Origin: Corynebacterium sp. HMSC078H07
GTDB lineage: Bacteria > Actinomycetota > Actinomycetes > Mycobacteriales > Mycobacteriaceae
Direction: 5' to 3'
DNA length: 64,000 nucleotides
NCBI RefSeq assembly: GCF_001812805.1
Contig: NZ_KV810463.1
Coordinates: 1 to 64,000, forward strand
The notes beneath the pieces are model-generated. The model was not told the origin of the DNA and did not search any database. It saw nothing but the letters and a program-made list of their open reading frames with translations. Shown here one piece after another: positions 12,560 through 21,482 of the stretch; the stretch's first letter is position 1; each line of letters opens with the position of its first letter. The position numbers and the translations under genes are program-made.

Positions 12560-13313
12560 CACGCTGCATGCGGAGTGGACCAAGCTGCGCACAACGAAGT
12601 CCTTCTGGTGGACTTCGGGAATAATCTTCTTCATTATTACGGGCTGGACGTTGCTCAACTCGCTCAATGCGGGCGAGGCTGTGCTGGGCATTAGCCCGCT
12701 GCAGCCCAATGCTCTGGCGGCGATTCTCCTGGTGCTGATCGTGCCCATTCTCATGATTCAGGGCGCGATGGTGATTACCACTGAGTACCGTCACAAGACC
12801 CAAACCGTGACGTTCATGGCCAATCCGAATCGCTGGACGGTGGCGCTGGCGAAGCTGCTGCTTTATGGCGTGATTGCTGCCCTCATCTTGTTCTTGGGCG
12901 CGGTCTACATCTTTGTCCTGGCGGATATGACCACCAACGAATCTGCTGCGGAGGCTTTCCAGCCTTTCTCGGATGAACGCGCTCAGCGCTTGCTGTGGGC
13001 TTTGCCCGTCGCGGGCTTTGGCGCGGTCATGTTCGTTCAAGGGTTGGGGTGGTTGCTGCGCCATACTGCGGGTACCGTGGCGATTTCGCTCATCCTCTAC
13101 ATGGGCATTGAGAACACCGTGCGCTTCCTGCCGGTAGTGGGTGACAAGATGATTCACTTCATGCCGTTTACTGCGTTTACCAACTGGACCATGGACGTGG
13201 TGGAGGATTCCGCGCCCTGGGATAGCGTTGGCATGAGCGCGGTCATCTTCTTCGGTTGGGCCTTGGCCCTTTGGCTTCTTGGCATTCTGGCGTTGGAGCG
13301 CCGCGACGCGTGA
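12549..13313 (+). CDS. ABC-2 type transporter permease
   Basis: Membrane partner of the preceding ATPase. The 254-aa protein starts MFLNTLHAEWTKLRTTKSFWW, a typical N-terminus for these permeases, and has about six hydrophobic segments. The ATG is within the end of the ATPase gene. Its stop codon overlaps the GTG start of the next gene (GTGA). Confidence 0.87.
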   Translation: MFLNTLHAEWTKLRTTKSFWWTSGIIFFIITGWTLLNSLNAGEAVLGISPLQPNALAAILLVLIVPILMIQGAMVITTEYRHKTQTVTFMANPNRWTVALAKLLLYGVIAALILFLGAVYIFVLADMTTNESAAEAFQPFSDERAQRLLWALPVAGFGAVMFVQGLGWLLRHTAGTVAISLILYMGIENTVRFLPVVGDKMIHFMPFTAFTNWTMDVVEDSAPWDSVGMSAVIFFGWALALWLLGILALERRDA

Positions 13314-14491
13314 TCCCCTTTTCCCTCCTTGCAACCTTGGCGCTGTTGTCCGCAACAGCGCCTTTTGCGACGGACATGTACCTGCCGGTTATGCCGGCAA
13401 TTGTGGCTGACCTCGGCACGACTCGTTCCATGGTGCAGCTGACCATTTCGGGCTTCTTCATCGGAATGGGTATCGGCCAGCTGCTCATGGGGCCACTGTC
13501 TGATGCCATCGGGCGCAAACCGCTGTTGCTGAGTGGTGCAGCGTTGGCCCTAGCTGCTTCGGTACTGGCAGCACTTGCTCCCAGCGCCATCATCCTTGTG
13601 GTCGCTCGCGTGCTCCAGGGCCTCGGTGGCGGTGCCTGCGTGGTGCTCGCGCGTGCTGTTGTGCCTGACCTTGTCCACGGTGCTGCCGCGGCGAAGGCCT
13701 ACTCGCTGCTCATGGCCCTGCAAGGAATTGCCCCGGCAGTGGCCCCGGTCTTGGGCGGCGTGCTGGCGGAGCCGCTGGGCTGGCGCGGCATCTTCTGGGT
13801 GCTTGCCGGCCTTCATGCGCTGCAGCTGATTCTGGCTTGGGCAATTGTCCCTGAGACTGTACGTGGCCAGAGTCGTTCGGGCGCGGCTCGTACAAGCCTC
13901 GCGCGTACGGTTGCCGGCAACTACTGGGCAGTGATCACCAACGTCCGGGTTTGGGCTTACCTCGTCACCATGGCCTTCGGCTTCTGCTCGATGTTCTGCT
14001 ACATCTCCGCCTCGGCCTTTGTTCTCCAGGACCAATGGGGCTTTACGCCCTTGGCGTATTCGCTGATTTTCGGTGTGAATGCCGTGGGGCTCTTTGCCGC
14101 CACACTGGTGAATTCGCGCGCTATGGACTCCGTCTCCCCGGCCTTCATGCTGCGCATTGGTGTCGGCGGCATCGTGGTGTGCGCGCTGCTGTTGCTGCTC
14201 ACAGTAATGGTGGGTGCGCCGGTGTGGCTGTCCCTCATCGTGCTCTTCGCCTGCATCGCGCCGACGGGTTTCATCATGGGCAACGCCACTGCTTTGGCTA
14301 CCGGTCTGATGCGCTCCCGCGCTGGCAGCGTGTCCGCCATTATGGGCTTTGGCCAATCCCTGCTGGCCAGCGTGGTCAGCCCCCTTATGGGTTTGGGATC
14401 TAATCCGGCGCAGACTATGGCGCTGGGCATGGTGGTGTGCAGCGTTGTCGCTTTGTGTGGGCTGCTTGCGTCCTCTCGTCTAGCTGGTTGA
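13310..14491 (+). CDS. Bcr/CflA-type MFS drug efflux transporter
   Basis: Proton-coupled efflux pump of the major facilitator superfamily with about 12 membrane segments over 393 aa. The N-terminal TDMYLPVMPAIVADL and loop GPLSDAIGRKPLLL (motif A) are characteristic of the Bcr/CflA group. The GTG start overlapping the permease stop fits the family N-terminus better than upstream starts. Translational coupling suggests export genes acting together. Confidence 0.88.
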   Translation: MIPFSLLATLALLSATAPFATDMYLPVMPAIVADLGTTRSMVQLTISGFFIGMGIGQLLMGPLSDAIGRKPLLLSGAALALAASVLAALAPSAIILVVARVLQGLGGGACVVLARAVVPDLVHGAAAAKAYSLLMALQGIAPAVAPVLGGVLAEPLGWRGIFWVLAGLHALQLILAWAIVPETVRGQSRSGAARTSLARTVAGNYWAVITNVRVWAYLVTMAFGFCSMFCYISASAFVLQDQWGFTPLAYSLIFGVNAVGLFAATLVNSRAMDSVSPAFMLRIGVGGIVVCALLLLLTVMVGAPVWLSLIVLFACIAPTGFIMGNATALATGLMRSRAGSVSAIMGFGQSLLASVVSPLMGLGSNPAQTMALGMVVCSVVALCGLLASSRLAG

Positions 14492-14600
14492 CTTCTGGCG
14501 TGGCGAGACTGATTTTGGTGGCGGAAAGTGTCCGCGCTCCGCATTACGAGAGTCACCTTGAGGACCATGATTGCCAGCGCAAATGTGTATCATGAGCGGC

Positions 14601-15950
14601 ATGTCCACTCCCCGCCTTGCCGAGCTGCGACTGCGCAGGTTTAAATCGTTTCACGATGCCGTACTCACACTACATCCGGTGACTTTTCTTACAGGTCTAA
14701 ACAGCTCCGGCAAGTCGAACGCCTTAGATGGGCTTGAGGTTTTGTCGCGGTTATCGTCGGGCTCGGAGCTCGGCGATGCTCTTGATGGACGTATGACGCA
14801 CGCAGGGCCAATCAGAGGAGGCTCCCGTGGTTGTGCACCACACGGCGAAGATAGTTTTGAACTGGGCTGCACTGTCGAAGCTGGACAAGATATCTTTCGC
14901 TATGACGTAGAAATACAGGTGCTTCCGGAACTGCGAGTGCTTAAGGAAAGCCTGGTGGGGCCAGGGTACTCCGTAAAAAATGGGGTCAGAACTGAAGAAG
15001 CAGAACTTTTTAAGACGCAACCTGCGGCAGATAAGCTCGCTGGGATTTATACGGAGATTTTCAATGGAAAGCGTGGCGCAAATCCAGCAACACTTATGCG
15101 GGACTCCCGTCTAATTCTTGGGCAGGTAAAGGCAGTTCTTGCAGGGAAAAACCGTGCGGAGAATTCGGTGCTGAAGGGCGCATCGATTGTGAGTACTGCA
15201 CTTCGATCTGTGTTTCACCTCGACCCGGTGCCAAGTCTTATGCGCAACTACGTTGCGAAGAAGAACGCTCAGCTCAAACGCAGCGGCGAAAACCTGTCGG
15301 CGGTACTTTGGCAATTGCGAAAGGATTCGCCTGAAACCTTCCGCGATTTAGGGCAGTTGGCTGCTCACGTTACCGGAGTGGACTCTACTTTGGATTTTAT
15401 TGACACTCAGCTGGACGAAGTGATGCTTACTCTTGTCGAGCACTTTGCGGATGGAAGGCATGAAAGCACACCCGCACGTGAAATGAGCGATGGGCTTCTT
15501 CGTTTCCTGGCGATCGCGACAGCTTTAAAAACAGCTCCCAGGGATTTAGATATCGAGCAGCCTCTTTCACGCGGGGATGATGTGGAAAGCGCCGTAGCGC
15601 AAATCGTCGTCGAGGAAATGGAGAACGGTCTCCACCCGTCACAGGCGCAAAGAGTTATGCACATGCTTAACGAATCAGCACACAAGCATGACTCTCAAGT
15701 TCTTGTAACAACTCATAGCCCCGCGATTTTGGATCAGATTTCTGGTGAAACTAACGGTCAGGTTGCGGTTTGTTACCGAGATGAGAAAACCGGGAATAGT
15801 GAACTTTCACCATTGGTGGAACTACCGGATTTCGTGGACTCTATTTCGAAACATAGTCTGGGAGCTGCTGTAACTGCCGGCGAATTGGTCGATGACACCG
15901 ATACGAAGGCTAGCTTTGACAACCTGAATAAGCTTTTTGGGATTGGCTGA
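14601..15950 (+). CDS. AAA/ABC-type ATPase (RecF/OLD-like), paired with a PIN-like protein
   Basis: 449-aa SMC/RecF-like ATPase of the AAA_21/AAA_15 kind. Visible: Walker A GLNSSGKSN (32-40), signature-like REMSDGLLRFLAIATAL, Walker B IVVEEMENGLHP (E338, E339) and H-loop TTHSP (H372). No TOPRIM domain is present. Its DNA is visibly more A+T-rich than both neighbours, suggesting transfer. Its stop overlaps the start of the PIN-like gene (TGATG). ATGs at 14583 and 14592 are alternative starts. ATPases of this class partner nucleases in anti-phage systems (Septu, PARIS, OLD), but this pair does not match one I can name. Confidence 0.78.
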   Translation: MSTPRLAELRLRRFKSFHDAVLTLHPVTFLTGLNSSGKSNALDGLEVLSRLSSGSELGDALDGRMTHAGPIRGGSRGCAPHGEDSFELGCTVEAGQDIFRYDVEIQVLPELRVLKESLVGPGYSVKNGVRTEEAELFKTQPAADKLAGIYTEIFNGKRGANPATLMRDSRLILGQVKAVLAGKNRAENSVLKGASIVSTALRSVFHLDPVPSLMRNYVAKKNAQLKRSGENLSAVLWQLRKDSPETFRDLGQLAAHVTGVDSTLDFIDTQLDEVMLTLVEHFADGRHESTPAREMSDGLLRFLAIATALKTAPRDLDIEQPLSRGDDVESAVAQIVVEEMENGLHPSQAQRVMHMLNESAHKHDSQVLVTTHSPAILDQISGETNGQVAVCYRDEKTGNSELSPLVELPDFVDSISKHSLGAAVTAGELVDDTDTKASFDNLNKLFGIG

Positions 15951-16411
15951 TGCGCGTTTACTTCATTGACACTTCGGTTCTGGATAATCTGCTTGAGATT
16001 CCGAAAAAGAGCCAGGATCGAGAACAAGTGAAAAACGACTTTTCGAAGCGTCAGTCCGAAAACTCTAGGTTTATCTTGCCTATCACTGCTGTCATTGAAA
16101 CTGGAAATCATATTGCGCAGCTTTCGGATGGTCAGGTAAGGCGCGCTATTGCGGAAAAGTTTTCGCAGATGCTCGAGTTGACCGCGCAACGGCAAGCCCC
16201 GTGGATACTGCATGACTTTCAGTGGAACAAGGAATTTATAACTGAGTTAATTTCACAACATCGAGCTGGCCAAACGATGGTGGAATTGATGATGCAGCAG
16301 GTCGGTGGTGGGGACCTTTGCATTTTGACAGAAAGGGAGCTGTACAGGCGCGCTACCGGAATAACCGCAGAGGTGTGGACGTATGACACCATGCTCGCCA
16401 GTAGTGCCTAA
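15950..16411 (+). CDS. PIN-like ribonuclease domain protein
   Basis: 153-aa protein with the acidic residues expected of a PIN nuclease: D7 in VYFIDTSVLDN, E50 in ITAVIETGNH, D122 in GGGDLCILTE, and D146 in WTYDTML. PIN domains are Mg2+-dependent RNases, common as VapC-type toxins and in defence. There is no VapB-like antitoxin gene; the partner is the upstream ATPase, whose stop overlaps this start. Codon use is also A+T-richer than the flanks. The RNase role is inferred from motif spacing only. Confidence 0.65.
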   Translation: MRVYFIDTSVLDNLLEIPKKSQDREQVKNDFSKRQSENSRFILPITAVIETGNHIAQLSDGQVRRAIAEKFSQMLELTAQRQAPWILHDFQWNKEFITELISQHRAGQTMVELMMQQVGGGDLCILTERELYRRATGITAEVWTYDTMLASSA

Positions 16412-16446
16412 GGCGAGTGTGCGAGCACTGGGCACGTGATCGCACG

Positions 16447-17910
16447 CTACTGCAGCGCCGAGGTCAGGCGCATGACGTTATCCACGTAGCGGCGCAACAG
16501 CCCGCGCTTATTCCATTCTTCGAGGGTTAGCTCGTGGCAGACCTTCTTGTAGTTGGTGGCCAACTGGGTGAAGTCATCGATGAGATCGCCCTTGGCCACG
16601 AGCATGGTGGATTCATAGTTCAGACCGAAGGAGCGCATATCCATGTTGGAGGAGCCGAACATACACAGCGGATCGCGTCCTGGGAGGTTGGGATCCGCCA
16701 GGATGAACTTGGAGTGCAGCACGAAAGGTTCAGGGAACTGGAAAATCCGCACGCCTGCCTCCAACAGAGCTTGGTAGTAGGAGGACTGTGCATGGTTGAC
16801 CATGAACTGGTCGGCCTTCGCTGAGACGAGGAGGTCGACCTCCACATCGCGGTAGCAGGCGGTGGTCACGGCTTCGAGGAGGGATTCATCCGGGATGAAA
16901 TACGGCGAGCACAAAATCAGCTTGTCCTTGGCGTGGTGCACCACCGAGTTGAACATGCGCAGGTTGGGTTCCGTCGTGTAGCCAGGGCCAGAGGGAACAA
17001 GCTGGAGGTGGTTGGAGTCCTCCGTCATGGCGTCGTCATAAGGCTGCATGTCGAGGGAGAGCTGTTCCTCAGACTCCAGATACCAGTCCACCGCAAACAC
17101 TGCGGCCAGCGAGGTCACGACCGGCCCGGTGAGCTCCACCATGTAATCGATCCACGCGCGGTCTTCGGTCTTGTACTGGCGCTTAATGATGTTCATCGAG
17201 CCCAAGAATCCCGTATGGCCATCGATGACCACGATTTTGCGGTGATTGCGCAGATCGGGGCGGCGGAAGCGGCCCTTGTGCAGCTGTAGCGGCAGCATGA
17301 GGCGCCAATCCACGTCAATGGCGGTGAGGCGTTTGCCCAGCGTGCGGTAGCCCTTGTACTTGTAGCTGCCAATCTGGTCCAGTAGTAGTTTGACCTCCAC
17401 GCCGCGCTCGCGGGCACGTTTCAGCGACTGGAAGAAGACGTCGGTGACCTCATCCCAGGACTGGATATAAATCTCAATGAGCACGTATTTTTCCGCACGG
17501 TCGATGGCCCGGGCCATGGCCATGATGGCCTCATCATAGGAGGCGTGGAGCCCCTTGTTGTGGCCGATGAGCGCCGGGTGGCCGGTGAGGTTGCGGTTGA
17601 GCTGAATGAGCGATTCGATTTCGGGGGACAGCCTGCCCTCCGGGTGATTGGGGGTGGAGGCGGTGACGTCACTGATGAGCTCGTTGGCCTCTTGCTGGAT
17701 GCGGTGGCGCCGCCGGTTGATGTACGGCGAGCCCATAAGCATGAAGAGCGGCAGGCCCACGAGGGGCAGCACGAGAATAGCCAGCAGCCAGGCAGTGGAG
17801 CTCGATGGGCGGCGCCCTTCAGGCACGACGCCGATGGCGATGATCTTGATGCCGTAGTCAAGGATCAGTAGTGCCAGCTGCCAGGCGGAGAGATCGATAT
17901 TGAGGCTCAT
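16447..17910 (-). CDS. cls: Cardiolipin synthase
   Basis: Phospholipase D-superfamily enzyme making cardiolipin at the membrane. The 487-aa protein has two N-terminal membrane segments (about 10-60), then two HKD motifs: HRKIVVIDGHTGFLGSMN and HSKFILADPNLPG followed by FGSSNMD. Length and topology are typical of bacterial Cls. It is separated from xth by about 15 bp and may be co-transcribed with it. Confidence 0.93.
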   Translation of the reverse strand: MSLNIDLSAWQLALLILDYGIKIIAIGVVPEGRRPSSSTAWLLAILVLPLVGLPLFMLMGSPYINRRRHRIQQEANELISDVTASTPNHPEGRLSPEIESLIQLNRNLTGHPALIGHNKGLHASYDEAIMAMARAIDRAEKYVLIEIYIQSWDEVTDVFFQSLKRARERGVEVKLLLDQIGSYKYKGYRTLGKRLTAIDVDWRLMLPLQLHKGRFRRPDLRNHRKIVVIDGHTGFLGSMNIIKRQYKTEDRAWIDYMVELTGPVVTSLAAVFAVDWYLESEEQLSLDMQPYDDAMTEDSNHLQLVPSGPGYTTEPNLRMFNSVVHHAKDKLILCSPYFIPDESLLEAVTTACYRDVEVDLLVSAKADQFMVNHAQSSYYQALLEAGVRIFQFPEPFVLHSKFILADPNLPGRDPLCMFGSSNMDMRSFGLNYESTMLVAKGDLIDDFTQLATNYKKVCHELTLEEWNKRGLLRRYVDNVMRLTSALQ

Positions 17911-17925
17911 AAGTGTTGAGAGCGC

Positions 17926-18735
17926 CTAGCGCACTGAAGCGAAATCGGGGACGTCGAAGTCTGCGATGAGCGGCACGTGGTCTGAGGTTTTATCGCCGGC
18001 GCGCTCCACTAGGTCCACCTGGGCGCCTTGTACGAGGCGAGCGAGTGGCTCGCTGGCCAGCTGGAAGTCGATGCGCATGCCTTCGTTCTTCTGGAAACGC
18101 AGCGACTTGTAATCAAAGTACGTCCAGCGCTCCTTCGCCGTAAAACGGCGCGTGACTTCCTCCAGGCCAGCTTCCTCGAGCATCTGGAAAGCTGCGCGTT
18201 CCGGTTCGGTGACGTGCGTCTTGCCGCGGAAGAGGCTGATGTCCCACACGTCTTCATCGCGCGGAGCGATGTTGAAGTCACCGGTGAGCAGGAGCTTCGA
18301 TTGCGCGCGAGTTTCCACGTAGCGCGCCAGCGCATAGAGGAATTGCAGCTTGTAGTCGTAGTGCGGGTCCGTAATCTCGCGCCCGTTCGGGATGTACAGC
18401 GACCAGATTTCCACTCCGCGGATGCGTGCAGACACCGCCCGGGCCTCACGTTTGCGTTCCTTCGCCGGGTCTTTGTGAAATCCTGGCTGCCCGGGGAAGA
18501 AGGTCTGGACCTCTTCCGGCTCGTCCTTAGACACAATGGCCACGCCGTTCCATTGGTTCAGCCCGTGGCATGTGACGTGATAGCCGGCTTCTTCGAAAGG
18601 TTCGCGCGGGAACTTCTCATCCGTCACCTTGGTCTCCTGCAGGCAGAGCACGTCAATGTCGTGCTTGGCCAGCAGGTCCACCGCGCGGTGCGCGCGGGTG
18701 CGGACGGAGTTGATGTTCCACGTAGCGATACGCAT
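17926..18735 (-). CDS. xth: Exodeoxyribonuclease III
   Basis: AP endonuclease/3'-5' exonuclease for base-excision repair. The 269-aa EEP-fold protein shows all family motifs: IATWNINSVR at the N-terminus, CLQETK with the metal-binding glutamate, TGDFNIAP, and the C-terminal SDHVPLI with the catalytic histidine. It lies 5 bp downstream of the GNAT gene on the same strand. Confidence 0.94.
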   Translation of the reverse strand: MRIATWNINSVRTRAHRAVDLLAKHDIDVLCLQETKVTDEKFPREPFEEAGYHVTCHGLNQWNGVAIVSKDEPEEVQTFFPGQPGFHKDPAKERKREARAVSARIRGVEIWSLYIPNGREITDPHYDYKLQFLYALARYVETRAQSKLLLTGDFNIAPRDEDVWDISLFRGKTHVTEPERAAFQMLEEAGLEEVTRRFTAKERWTYFDYKSLRFQKNEGMRIDFQLASEPLARLVQGAQVDLVERAGDKTSDHVPLIADFDVPDFASVR

Positions 18736-18740
18736 GTGAT

Positions 18741-19739
18741 TTAGGGTACTAGAAGCTCGCGGCAGGCGTAACGGTGGCGATGCTGCTCAATAAAGCCAAG
18801 CTTTTCGTACAGTCTGATACCCGCGGTATTGTTCGCTATCACCTGCAAGTATGCCTTCTGCGCGCCGTTGTCTTTGCCCCACGCGAGCATGTGTGCGCCC
18901 AAGGCAGTGCCCAGGCCCTTGCGCCGCCAGCCCTCAGCCACTTCGACGGCGGAATAGCCCAGCCACACCGTGCCATCGCCGGATTCGGTGAGCGTGCCGC
19001 GCGTAATCGCAATTGTCTCGCCCGTATCAGAAAGCAGCCGGCCAAAGCCCATCGTGCCCTCAATGTGGCTGCGCAGGTACTCCAGCGCTAGCGGCGGGAG
19101 CGCCTGGCCGCGGAAATGATACAGGTCGAGCCAGGCATCATCGGGCTGCTCATCGATGACAAAGTGGACGTCGGAAAGCTCCGGCAGATCCTCGAGGTTC
19201 CGGACCATGACGAGAATCTCTGGCTCCAAGGACCACCTATCCGGCTCAGCGGCAACGAGCTTCTCGGCTGACTTCCCGATGCGCTCCGGGATGGCCAAGC
19301 GCGTTGGCAGCCCGTGGCGGTCGTAGAAAGCATCGATTTCCTCGATGGGGATGGGGAGGAAACCTGCAGACGGGCCGAGAGGCACAGCCGAGTTGGAACG
19401 GCCCGTCACACCATCACCTGCGCGCATGAGCCACTGCCCATCAGAGGTCCACGCATGTTCCTTGCCAGGAAAGGCGGCTGCGGTGGCGACCTCAACGGCG
19501 CGGATATCGGAGTTGCGTACCGTTCGCGGCGAGAGGCGCTTAATAATCTTCAGCTGCTCCGGTGGAATCTCCACGGCGTCGAGCGACGACGGGTAGTCGC
19601 CCACTTCTTGTGGGCGGATGACCAGCGGATCAAGGCTTAATACGTGGCCAATCACGTCACTGTGCACGCCGCCGAAATCGCGCCGGGCCACGACGCGCTC
19701 GCCCACGGAGACGTCATCGGAGCGGAAGATGCGAGACAT
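18741..19739 (-). CDS. GNAT-family N-acetyltransferase
   Basis: 332-aa protein whose C-terminal half is a GNAT domain with the acetyl-CoA-binding segment RRKGLGTALGAHMLAWGK and the terminal RLYEKLGFIEQHR. The N-terminal 100 aa is an extra domain (starting RIFRSDDVSVGERVV) that might be a small beta-rich module. Its start overlaps the def stop by one base, so def, this gene and xth look like one operon. The acceptor is unknown; a link to N-terminal processing through def is only positional. Confidence 0.82.
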   Translation of the reverse strand: MSRIFRSDDVSVGERVVARRDFGGVHSDVIGHVLSLDPLVIRPQEVGDYPSSLDAVEIPPEQLKIIKRLSPRTVRNSDIRAVEVATAAAFPGKEHAWTSDGQWLMRAGDGVTGRSNSAVPLGPSAGFLPIPIEEIDAFYDRHGLPTRLAIPERIGKSAEKLVAAEPDRWSLEPEILVMVRNLEDLPELSDVHFVIDEQPDDAWLDLYHFRGQALPPLALEYLRSHIEGTMGFGRLLSDTGETIAITRGTLTESGDGTVWLGYSAVEVAEGWRRKGLGTALGAHMLAWGKDNGAQKAYLQVIANNTAGIRLYEKLGFIEQHRHRYACRELLVP

Positions 19740-20353
19740 TAGTCGTCGTGTCCGAAGGGATCTTCGTCTTCGCCCGGCAACCAGGTGAGGCCGGCTTCGG
19801 TCCAGCCATTGCGCTTAATGGCCTTCTTGGCCTGGCGCTTGTAGCGGCCGGTGAGCACGTCGGTATAGACAAAGCCGTCGAGGTGGCCGGTTTCGTGCTG
19901 TAGCATGCGCGCAAAGAAACCGTAGCCCTCGATGGAGATGTCCTCGCCTTTTTCGTTCTTGCCGGTCACGCGCGCCCAGTCAGCGCGGCCGGTGGGGAAG
20001 CCCTCGCCCGGAACGGAGAGGCAGCCTTCGTCGTCGGAGCCGTCATCGGCGGGCATGGTCTCCGGAATCTCGGAGGTTTCCAGCACCGGGTTGATGACGC
20101 AGCCGCGGCGCATGCCGCCCTCAGGCAGCTCGGTGCCATTCGGCCCGTCGGTGTCGGGGCAGTGGTAGACAAAGAGGCGCTTGTTCACGCCGACCTGGTT
20201 GGCGGCCAAGCCTACGCCGTGGGCGGCATCCATGGTCTCGTGCATGTCCGCGATGAGCTCCTGCAGCTCGGGGGAATCGATGGCTTCGGTCACCGGCTCG
20301 GTCGGATTGTGAAGGACCGGGTCGCCGTGGATAACGATGGGACGAATAGTCAT
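19739..20353 (-). CDS. def: Peptide deformylase
   Basis: Metalloenzyme removing the formyl group from nascent proteins. All three motifs are present: [18 protein letters not shown] (metal-binding Cys) and QHETGHLDG (HExxH with two metal His). At 204 aa it has an actinobacterial insert rich in acidic residues before EGCLSVPG ([10 protein letters not shown]) and a C-terminal tail. The chosen ATG ([15 protein letters not shown]) matches family N-termini; longer starts do not. Confidence 0.95.
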   Translation of the reverse strand: MTIRPIVIHGDPVLHNPTEPVTEAIDSPELQELIADMHETMDAAHGVGLAANQVGVNKRLFVYHCPDTDGPNGTELPEGGMRRGCVINPVLETSEIPETMPADDGSDDEGCLSVPGEGFPTGRADWARVTGKNEKGEDISIEGYGFFARMLQHETGHLDGFVYTDVLTGRYKRQAKKAIKRNGWTEAGLTWLPGEDEDPFGHDD

Positions 20354-20369
20354 GACATACAGTTTAAGC

Positions 20370-20621
20370 ATGCAGTCCCTGTCAGACCTAGACGCCGCCA
20401 TTTTGGAGTTCGAGTCCCACGCCCCGCGTGATATCGGCGCCAAGGAGGAGGCTATCCGCACGCAGCTGGACATCTCGCCAGTGCGCTATCACCAGCGCCT
20501 TAACGTGCTTCTCGACGTCCCCGCGGCCCACTCTTCCTACCCCCTCCTCGTTGCTCGCCTGCGCCGGCTTCGCGACGCCCGCGAGGACGTCCGCCGTGCT
20601 GCGCGCTCCACGGGCGACTAG
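20370..20621 (+). CDS. DUF3263 family small protein
   Basis: 83-aa actinobacterial protein of the DUF3263 type, starting [15 protein letters not shown] and containing an HTH-like stretch ([15 protein letters not shown]) and a basic C-terminus ([15 protein letters not shown]). It is divergent from def with only 16 bp between the start codons, so promoters overlap and the mRNA is probably leaderless. A nucleic-acid-binding role is plausible but unproven. ATG at 20352 is an alternative start. Confidence 0.75.
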   Translation: MQSLSDLDAAILEFESHAPRDIGAKEEAIRTQLDISPVRYHQRLNVLLDVPAAHSSYPLLVARLRRLRDAREDVRRAARSTGD

Positions 20622-20678
20622 GCGCGCCGCGCGTGGCAATGCGCCGCGCTACCACTTTTGGCTACTAGAGTTTCCTGT

Positions 20679-21434
20679 GTGACTAATGTGAATCCGGAAA
20701 ACTCTGCTTCGCCCGCTTCCTCCGCTGCGCCTGCCTCCGCTGCGCCCGCTTCCACCGCTGCGTCTGCACCCAAGCTGCCCGTGCGCGGCCTCGCCATGGT
20801 GCTCATCGCCGTGGCCGTTATGCTCGGCATGTGGGGGCTCTACGCCATGACCTCCGATAAGTCTGAAAATGTCGCCTCCGAGGGTACTAACGACGCCGCA
20901 GTTGCCGGCCCCGCTAACGGTGGTGCCGAAGGCGAGAACCAGGGCGGCGCGGCCAGTGGCCAGCAGGATGCAGCCGAGGGCGGCAGCACCGCCGGCGGTG
21001 CTGAGGGCACGGATGGCGCCGAAGGCGCAGATAAGGCTGCGGATAATGCCAACGCAGGTAAGGACGCTGAAGCCGGCGACCGCTCCGAGGGAGGTGCCGC
21101 CGCTGACCGCCAGCAGGCAGACATCCCGGTCAACGTCTACAACAACTCCGGCCGCGCTAACTACGCCGCCGACGAGGCCGAGCGCCTCAAATCCGAGAAG
21201 TTCAACGTCTCCGAGGTGGGCAACTTGAGCGGTGACGTTCTCGTCGCACCGCAGACCACCATCTACTTCCCGGAGGGCGACGCCGCAGCGGAGAACTTGG
21301 CCAAGGAACTGGCAGCCCAATACTACGGCGGCAACGTTCCGGGCGGTGCCATCGCGCCGTACCCGGCCGAGCTGACCGGCGACTACACCAAGGGCGACGC
21401 TGTCGTCGTGGTCCTCGCAGTTCCGCAGGCCTAA
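20679..21434 (+). CDS. Membrane-anchored protein with LytR C-terminal domain
   Basis: 251-aa protein with a low-complexity Ser/Ala/Pro N-terminus, one membrane segment (about 35-58, GLAMVLIAVAVMLGMWGLY), an acidic Gly/Ala-rich linker, and a C-terminal LytR_C domain (about 150-251, starting IPVNVYNNSGRANYAADEA). LytR_C domains occur in LCP cell-wall ligases and as stand-alone envelope proteins. No LCP catalytic domain is present. Start is GTG at 20679, or GTG at 20688. Confidence 0.8.
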   Translation: MTNVNPENSASPASSAAPASAAPASTAASAPKLPVRGLAMVLIAVAVMLGMWGLYAMTSDKSENVASEGTNDAAVAGPANGGAEGENQGGAASGQQDAAEGGSTAGGAEGTDGAEGADKAADNANAGKDAEAGDRSEGGAAADRQQADIPVNVYNNSGRANYAADEAERLKSEKFNVSEVGNLSGDVLVAPQTTIYFPEGDAAAENLAKELAAQYYGGNVPGGAIAPYPAELTGDYTKGDAVVVVLAVPQA

Positions 21435-21470
21435 GGAATAAAAACTTATTAGATTCATCCACCTGACAGA

Positions 21471-21482
21471 TACGATAGACAG
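21471..21482 (+). promoter_or_regulatory. -10 element for the YbdK-type ligase gene
   Basis: TACGAT at 21471-21476 stands 6 bp in front of the GTG start with no ribosome site between, which suggests a leaderless mRNA. Confidence 0.5.
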
